Positions 59,798 to 64,000 of a stretch of DNA of 64,000 nucleotides are shown here, one piece after another. The notes beneath the pieces are model-generated. The model saw only the letters and a list, made by a program, of their open reading frames with translations, made no database searches and was not told the DNA's origin. Made by a program: the position numbers and the translations under genes. Source of the stretch: an uncultured Alistipes sp. (lineage in GTDB: Bacteria > Bacteroidota > Bacteroidia > Bacteroidales > Rikenellaceae); the NCBI GenBank assembly GCA_905213895.1, contig CAJMKE010000010.1, forward strand, positions 45,923 to 109,922. Direction: 5' to 3'. Position 1 is the stretch's first letter. Each line of letters opens with the position of its first letter.

Positions 59798-62080
59798 TTA
59801 AATATCTATACTTGCCTTTATTCCGAAACTGCGCGGGCGTCCGCGTTGCAGGAAGCGGTTGCCCATCGATTCGAAATAGAATACGTCATATTTCGTGCCT
59901 GACACGTTCTTCATCCACAACTCCACCGCCCAGTGCCTGCTTTCGAACCGCACGGAACAGTCCATCAGCGAGTAGAACGGCTGCGACGCGGAGTTCTCCT
60001 CGTTCCAGTATATTCGTCCCGCGCCCTTGTAGCCCGCGCTGACCGCGACGCTTTCCGCCCAGCGGGCAGGCAGCGGTATCGTGTAGGTCGCCCTCGCCGA
60101 CAGCGTGTGTTCGGGCGAGTAGGGTACGCGCTTTCCGCGATAGTCGTCGTTGCCGCTGACGAATTTCGTGAACCGTGCGTTGGTGTAGCCGTATGCCGCC
60201 GACAGCGAGACGTTGCGGTGAGGACGGTACGTCAGTGTCGCCTCCGCTCCGCAACTGCGCGAGCGTCCCGCATTTGTCATCATGCGCCCCGTGGTCTGCC
60301 CTTCGGGAAAGACCGTCAGTTGCCGGTCGAAGCACAATATGTAAAATAACGCTGCGTCGGCAACGAATGTTGCGTCGGCTGTCGCGAAATGTCCGCCCGC
60401 CTCGAAATTCCAACTCTTTTCGGGCTTGTAGGCGATGGTCTTACGGATGTCGCCCATGTCGATGCCAAGTCCCATCTGCCTTTTGAGTTGCTGCTGCAAT
60501 ATCTCGGAGAACATCTGGGTGTTGAAGCCGCCCGCCTTATAGCCTTTCGCTGCCGAAAGATACAACATATTTCGTTTGCCGCGCCCCAAATCGACCGAAA
60601 TCGCGAGTTTCGGCAGAAATTCGAGGGAATTCTGCGACAGAACTCCGTTAGGCGCGATTTTGAACGGCACCTCGGTCGGCTCTTTGGCGTCGTCGTTCGG
60701 AAACGCCGTGTAACAGCCCTCTGCGTCGTTGCGGTAGCGCATCTGCGACGATTCGTAGTCCATGCGGATGCCTAATTTGAAGAGCCAGCGTCCCGCCCGC
60801 AGCGACGATTCGTGGTAGAGTGCCGCCCCGACGGTGTGCGTCGTGAAGTCGCTGTCCAGAAGCAGTTCGTCGCCCTCCGAGCCGTCGAGCCGCCCCCAGC
60901 GGTATTCGCCGTCGTAGCCGCTGTACTGGTTGATGTTGTCGAGAATCAGACGGTCGATGCCGTCCTTCTTGAACGTTACGGGCGCGTGCATCTTCTGGCT
61001 CTTGTAGAAGCCGAACGCTCCGACCAGCCAGCCGTAGCGCGAGTCGCCCTTCGAACGCAGAACCAAATCTTCGGTGATGTCGTGCTGGCGTTTAGCCTGC
61101 GTGAGAGTGAAATACGACAGTGACAGAAAATCCTGGTCGAGAACCATTTCGTCGTCGAGATACTGATAACTCGTGACGCTCGACAGCGACATGCGCCGCC
61201 AGTCGTACTTGACGCTCAACCCCTCGGTCGCACCGATGCGGCGGTACGACGACTCGTCGTTGTATTCGATGCGCCCGCTCTCCGCCGAAGCGTAGGGGTA
61301 GCCGCCCTGCCGCAAAACGGAGAATGCCGCCACGTTGTCGATGCTCAATGCGTTGCGACGGTACTGGAACTTTATGCGCATGCTGCCCGAGTTCTCCTTG
61401 TCGCACAGCGAGTTGTCGTAGAGGTTGCGGAAATATCCGTCGGTGTGCGAGAACTGCCCCGCTACCGAAAGCCCAAGCCCCTCTCCGAATTTGTTGTATG
61501 CCGACGAGGCGATGCGGTAGTGGTTGCGCGAACCGTATTCGGCGTTGAACCGCACTCCCTGATAGGCGAGCGGCGAGGTGGTGTAGACGTTTATCACACC
61601 GCACATGGTGTTGCGACCGTAGAGCGTCGATTGGGGTCCGCGCAGAATCTCGATTCGTTCGATGTCCGACAGGTCGAGGTCGTACATGTTCTTGTCGGCG
61701 ATAGGGACGTTGTCGATGTTCAGCCCGACGACAGGCTGTTCGATTCGCGTGCCGAGTCCGCGGACGTATATCGACGATGTCATGCGCGAACCGTAGTCGG
61801 GAATGAAGAAGTTCGGCGCGAGAGCCGTCGCATCCTTTATCGCGTCCACTCCGCCTAACCGTATGTCGCGCCCGTCGAGTACCGATGCGGCGACGGCTTC
61901 GCGACGCAGCGAGAGACCCTGTTTGATAGCCGTTATCTGCACCTTGTCCATGGCGACGAGCGTATCCGCCTCCCCGCCTTTCGTCAGCGGGACGGATGCG
62001 GCTGCCGACGGTGCGGACAAGCCGATACAGAGCGATGCGGCGAGCAGTGCCGCGGATATTTTCAAATGGTTGTGATTCAC
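59798..62080 (-). CDS. TonB-dependent outer-membrane receptor (siderophore/cobalamin-type, no SusD)
   Basis: 760 residues with a signal peptide (KISAALLAASLCIGLSAPSAAA). There is no N-terminal carboxypeptidase-like domain, unlike SusC proteins. The plug has IYVRGLGTRIEQPVVGLNIDNVPI and IERIEILRGPQSTLYGRNTMCGVINV. The barrel includes LYLSAAKGYKAGGFNTQMF and a final FGIKASIDI, patterns common in proteobacterial siderophore receptors. The initiation codon appears to be GTG at 62080, four bases from the -7 box; a downstream TTG is an alternative. A LuxR regulator gene lies upstream and a lipoprotein gene downstream. Confidence 0.88.
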   Translation of the reverse strand: MNHNHLKISAALLAASLCIGLSAPSAAASVPLTKGGEADTLVAMDKVQITAIKQGLSLRREAVAASVLDGRDIRLGGVDAIKDATALAPNFFIPDYGSRMTSSIYVRGLGTRIEQPVVGLNIDNVPIADKNMYDLDLSDIERIEILRGPQSTLYGRNTMCGVINVYTTSPLAYQGVRFNAEYGSRNHYRIASSAYNKFGEGLGLSVAGQFSHTDGYFRNLYDNSLCDKENSGSMRIKFQYRRNALSIDNVAAFSVLRQGGYPYASAESGRIEYNDESSYRRIGATEGLSVKYDWRRMSLSSVTSYQYLDDEMVLDQDFLSLSYFTLTQAKRQHDITEDLVLRSKGDSRYGWLVGAFGFYKSQKMHAPVTFKKDGIDRLILDNINQYSGYDGEYRWGRLDGSEGDELLLDSDFTTHTVGAALYHESSLRAGRWLFKLGIRMDYESSQMRYRNDAEGCYTAFPNDDAKEPTEVPFKIAPNGVLSQNSLEFLPKLAISVDLGRGKRNMLYLSAAKGYKAGGFNTQMFSEILQQQLKRQMGLGIDMGDIRKTIAYKPEKSWNFEAGGHFATADATFVADAALFYILCFDRQLTVFPEGQTTGRMMTNAGRSRSCGAEATLTYRPHRNVSLSAAYGYTNARFTKFVSGNDDYRGKRVPYSPEHTLSARATYTIPLPARWAESVAVSAGYKGAGRIYWNEENSASQPFYSLMDCSVRFESRHWAVELWMKNVSGTKYDVFYFESMGNRFLQRGRPRSFGIKASIDI

Positions 62081-62084
62081 GCTG

Positions 62085-62115
62085 CAAAGTAACTATATAT
62101 CGGCTTAACGGGCAA
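62085..62115 (-). promoter_or_regulatory. Candidate promoter of the TonB receptor gene
   Basis: On the - strand TTG (62115-62113), a 20-bp spacer and TTACTTTG (62092-62085), one mismatch to TAnnTTTG. A CATCATT/AATGATG hairpin (62117-62133) lies just upstream. Confidence 0.5.
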
Positions 62116-62144
62116 TCATCATTTATAATGATGCGCCGCCGGCG

Positions 62145-62723
62145 TCAGATGCTCTCTATGTCGGCGATGCCGTGGGTTACGGCGTAGATTGTCAGTGCCG
62201 AGACCGAGCGTGTGCCGAGTTTCTCGGTAATGTTGCGGCGGTGGGTGATGACGGTGTTTATGCTGATGTCGAGCGCGTCGGCTATCTCCTTGTTGAGCAT
62301 TCCGCGGACGAGCAGGCGCAGCACATCGCATTCGCGCTGCGACAGCGGGGTGGCGTGTTCCGCAGGAATGTCGTGCGGCATGTTGTGTCCGCCGCGATGC
62401 GCGCTCTGATGCAGCCGCAGAATGTCGCGGACGATGCTCTCCTCATCGCGCGAAACGTTGAGCGTGTGGATTCCAGCCGGCAGCCGGTTCTGCTCCGATG
62501 CGACGAGAACGATGATTTTGTGGCTGCGTCCGGCGAAAAAGCGGTTGTGTTCGGCGAAAATCTGCGACGAAACGAAGAAATGGAAAAATTCGCAATCCTC
62601 GGGCAGGTCGCCGAAATCCACGTATACGCACACCTCCGCCATCGGAATTATGCGTTCGAGAATGGTTTTCAGTCCGATGTTCATCAGGGCGTTGCCGTTT
62701 ACAATCGCGATTTTCGGTTTCAT
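62145..62723 (-). CDS. LuxR/NarL-family regulator with degenerate receiver-like domain
   Basis: 192 residues. The C-terminal helix-turn-helix is typical: LSQRECDVLRLLVRGMLNKEIADALDISINTVITHRRNITEKLG. The N-terminal 120 residues resemble a receiver fold in length, but I do not see the acidic pocket and phosphorylatable Asp of response regulators. It may sense something by protein contact or be constitutive. Its position 64 bp upstream of the TonB receptor gene, on the same strand, suggests that it controls that gene. A promoter with a conspicuous palindrome lies immediately upstream. Confidence 0.85.
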   Translation of the reverse strand: MKPKIAIVNGNALMNIGLKTILERIIPMAEVCVYVDFGDLPEDCEFFHFFVSSQIFAEHNRFFAGRSHKIIVLVASEQNRLPAGIHTLNVSRDEESIVRDILRLHQSAHRGGHNMPHDIPAEHATPLSQRECDVLRLLVRGMLNKEIADALDISINTVITHRRNITEKLGTRSVSALTIYAVTHGIADIESI

Positions 62724-62730
62724 GACGGTG

Positions 62731-62779
62731 CGAAGATACGAATAAGCGAGGGCAAAGCAAAATTTATTTTGGCTTTGCC
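62731..62779 (-). promoter_or_regulatory. LuxR gene promoter overlapping a palindrome
   Basis: On the - strand TTG (62760-62758), a 19-bp spacer and TATCTTCG (62738-62731), seven bases before the ATG. The TTG lies in one arm of the palindrome GGCAAAGC, AAAAT, TT, ATTTT, a bulged G, GCTTTGCC (62751-62779, + strand), the same architecture as in the 77-bp repeats at the MATE promoter. Confidence 0.7.
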
Positions 62780-62822
62780 GAGCGGGAGTATCTAAAACAA
62801 AGTTAAAGATACAAAAAAGACC

Positions 62823-62867
62823 TTAAAGTCCCTAAGGTCTTTAAAGTCTTTAAAGTCTTTGAAATTT
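62823..62867. repeat. TTAANGWCN array, 5 units (after the small secreted protein gene)
   Basis: TTAA at 62823, 62841 and 62850, with CTAA at 62832 and TTGA at 62859, all at 9-bp pitch. Lies between the 62882-63250 gene and the LuxR promoter. Confidence 0.8.
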
Positions 62868-62881
62868 TCCGGCGTGCCGCC

Positions 62882-63250
62882 CTATCTCTTTTTCCGCTGG
62901 GCTTTCGCGTTGTCGCGCTCCTCCGCCATCTTGTCGGTCAGCATTTTCATCTGCCCGAGGTCGATAGCCTGCTCGTCGAGGTCGATGTTGAGCGTGTAGG
63001 TTTCGTAGCCCTCCGCCTCGATGGTGAGGTCGTACTCGCCGTAAGGGACTATCAGCGTGAATCCCTCTTCGCCGACCAGACGCTGGAACTTGTTGCTCTT
63101 GTTACCGACTTCGGCGAGAGTTACCAGTGCGCCGATAACGGGGTCGGTCGTCTTTTTGGTTACGGGGAATCCCGACAGTTTGCACGAAGGTGCTGCAATG
63201 AGTGTTGCCGAAGCGACAATGGCTATGGCGGACAGAATCAACTTTTTCAT
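62882..63250 (-). CDS. Small exported protein with a carboxypeptidase-regulatory/PEGA-like domain
   Basis: 122 residues. Signal peptide or lipoprotein signal (MKKLILSAIAIVASATLIAAPSC). The mature part, GALVTLAEVGNKSNKF followed by VPYGEYDLTIEAEGYETYTLNIDL, has the look of a carboxypeptidase-regulatory-like or PEGA beta-sandwich. The C-terminus is a charged helix (DKMAEERDNAKAQRKKR). Function unknown. It is monocistronic as far as can be seen and diverges from the glycerophosphodiesterase gene. Confidence 0.7.
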   Translation of the reverse strand: MKKLILSAIAIVASATLIAAPSCKLSGFPVTKKTTDPVIGALVTLAEVGNKSNKFQRLVGEEGFTLIVPYGEYDLTIEAEGYETYTLNIDLDEQAIDLGQMKMLTDKMAEERDNAKAQRKKR

Positions 63251-63346
63251 ATCGCAATGTTTTTTCAAAGGTAAGTAATTTCGATTAAATAGAGCCGTTT
63301 CGGGGATAAAAGTTAAATCCGATTTTTTTATTTTGCCGAAAAAAAC

Positions 63347-63354
63347 TACCTTTG
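63347..63354 (+). promoter_or_regulatory. -7 box of the glycerophosphodiesterase gene
   Basis: TACCTTTG, 38 bp before the ATG. No TTG at the right distance was found. Confidence 0.45.
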
Positions 63355-63392
63355 GAGTTGGAAACACATAACCTTAATAATATTTGGAACCG

Positions 63393-64000
63393 ATGAAAAA
63401 AATTGTTCTTAAAGTCGCACTCTGTGCCGTCGCAGTGCTCGGCGTGTCGGAGTTCGCGTTCGCTCAACTCGAAAAAAATCATGTGATTCAGTTCTTCGCC
63501 CATCGCGGAAGCCGCTTCGAGTATCCCGATAACGAGAATACGATGTACGCTTTCCGCGAGAGTTACAAGGCGGGTGCGCGCGGATACGAAACCGACGTCC
63601 GTCTGACGAAGGACGGCGATTTGATTCTCAGCCACGACGAGTCGCTCTACCGCACCTGCGGCGTCGATTTGCAGACCGAGGACTTGACGACCAAGGAGTG
63701 CAAGAAAATCAGGACCAAAGGCGGTCAGCCGCTGGCGATGTGCCAGGAACTGGTCGATTTCCTTGCCGACAAGGAGGGAATGTACGTGGAGTTCGAAATC
63801 AAGACCGTTCCGAGCCTCTACACTCAGGCGATGCTCGACGATTTGTGCGAGAAACTCTACACCATGGCTATGGCGAAGAAGCCGGCTTCGTCCGAATACC
63901 TCTTCACGTCGTTCGACAAGCGTGCGCTTTCGACCATGAAGCGTCTGCATCCGGATGCGATTCTGATGATGCTCAAAAGCAAGCCTTGCTCGCCGGAGAT
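63393..64000 (+). CDS. Glycerophosphodiester phosphodiesterase, exported (3' end outside window)
   Basis: The frame is open from the ATG at 63393 to the window edge (202 codons visible). A signal peptide (KIVLKVALCAVAVLGVSEFAFA) precedes the GDPD catalytic start: FFAHRGSRFEYPDNENTMYAF (the HRG motif), GARGYETDVRLTKDGDLILSHDESL with the ExD metal ligands and catalytic His. Later VEFEIKT adds another metal-site Glu. It hydrolyses glycerophosphodiesters to glycerol-3-phosphate and an alcohol, probably in the periplasm. The C-terminal part cannot be judged. Confidence 0.9.
   Translation, partial: MKKIVLKVALCAVAVLGVSEFAFAQLEKNHVIQFFAHRGSRFEYPDNENTMYAFRESYKAGARGYETDVRLTKDGDLILSHDESLYRTCGVDLQTEDLTTKECKKIRTKGGQPLAMCQELVDFLADKEGMYVEFEIKTVPSLYTQAMLDDLCEKLYTMAMAKKPASSEYLFTSFDKRALSTMKRLHPDAILMMLKSKPCSPE

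Overview
The window reads as a chromosomal segment of a GC-rich gut-type Bacteroidales, most like Alistipes or another member of the Rikenellaceae (inference, no database was searched). Support: repeated Bacteroidetes promoters (TTG, a 19-20 bp spacer, TAnnTTTG), few Shine-Dalgarno sequences, a DUF4270 lipoprotein, a GldE-type CBS protein, a TonB-dependent receptor and dense coding with GC-rich third positions. I see no insertion sequence, prophage, CRISPR array or rRNA. One tRNA gene is present.

Positions 1-25,100 are a nucleotide-synthesis island. On the + strand run purK (cut by the window start), purL, purC, purF, purM, purH, purD, folD and purB. Converging on it from the other strand is a pyrimidine operon in transcription order leader ORF, pyrC, carA, carB, pyrK, pyrD, pyrF, pyrE, pyrB, with purT upstream. 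The two operons meet at a stack of three hairpins (13,571-13,692). Together they cover nearly all de novo IMP/AMP and UMP synthesis. FolD supplies 10-formyl-THF to PurH, and formate-using PurT covers the PurN step. The start of the pyr operon looks like a leader-peptide attenuator: a promoter, a 50-codon ORF whose 3' end encodes an intrinsic terminator, then TAG-C-ATG into pyrC. This is the most interesting regulatory signal I found.

Positions 25,400-30,400 hold a rhamnose catabolic set (rhaB, rhaA, rhaD) without a visible transporter or regulator, a DoxX-like membrane protein and a secreted esterase. Positions 30,500-38,900 hold the tail of the division/cell-wall cluster (murG, murC, ftsQ, ftsA, ftsZ) with its own promoter, followed by a GldE-like protein and a phosphopantetheinyl transferase. 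FtsQ carries a charged insertion of about 110 residues.

Positions 38,900-52,150 hold a triplicated 77-bp repeat ending in the promoter of a MATE pump, a secreted C1B peptidase, topA, a DUF4270 lipoprotein with a short starch-synthase-like protein, queA-truB-uppP, a hemolysin III homologue, and an exported Gfo/Idh oxidoreductase followed by tatA. Positions 52,300-64,000 hold tRNA-Glu(CTC), an orphan BlaI-type repressor, a SulP transporter, an nadC/sulfatase/DUF2156-GNAT operon, a LuxR-type regulator next to a TonB receptor and a small lipoprotein, a small secreted protein, and the start of a glycerophosphodiesterase gene that runs off the window.

A striking genome-scale signal is a dispersed intergenic repeat with an exact 9-bp pitch and the consensus TTAANGWCN. 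I count 16 sites and about 68 units in 64 kb, both inside operons and at operon ends. Other dispersed structures are three palindromic GTCAT...ATGAC elements and a promoter-overlapping palindrome shared by the MATE and LuxR promoters.
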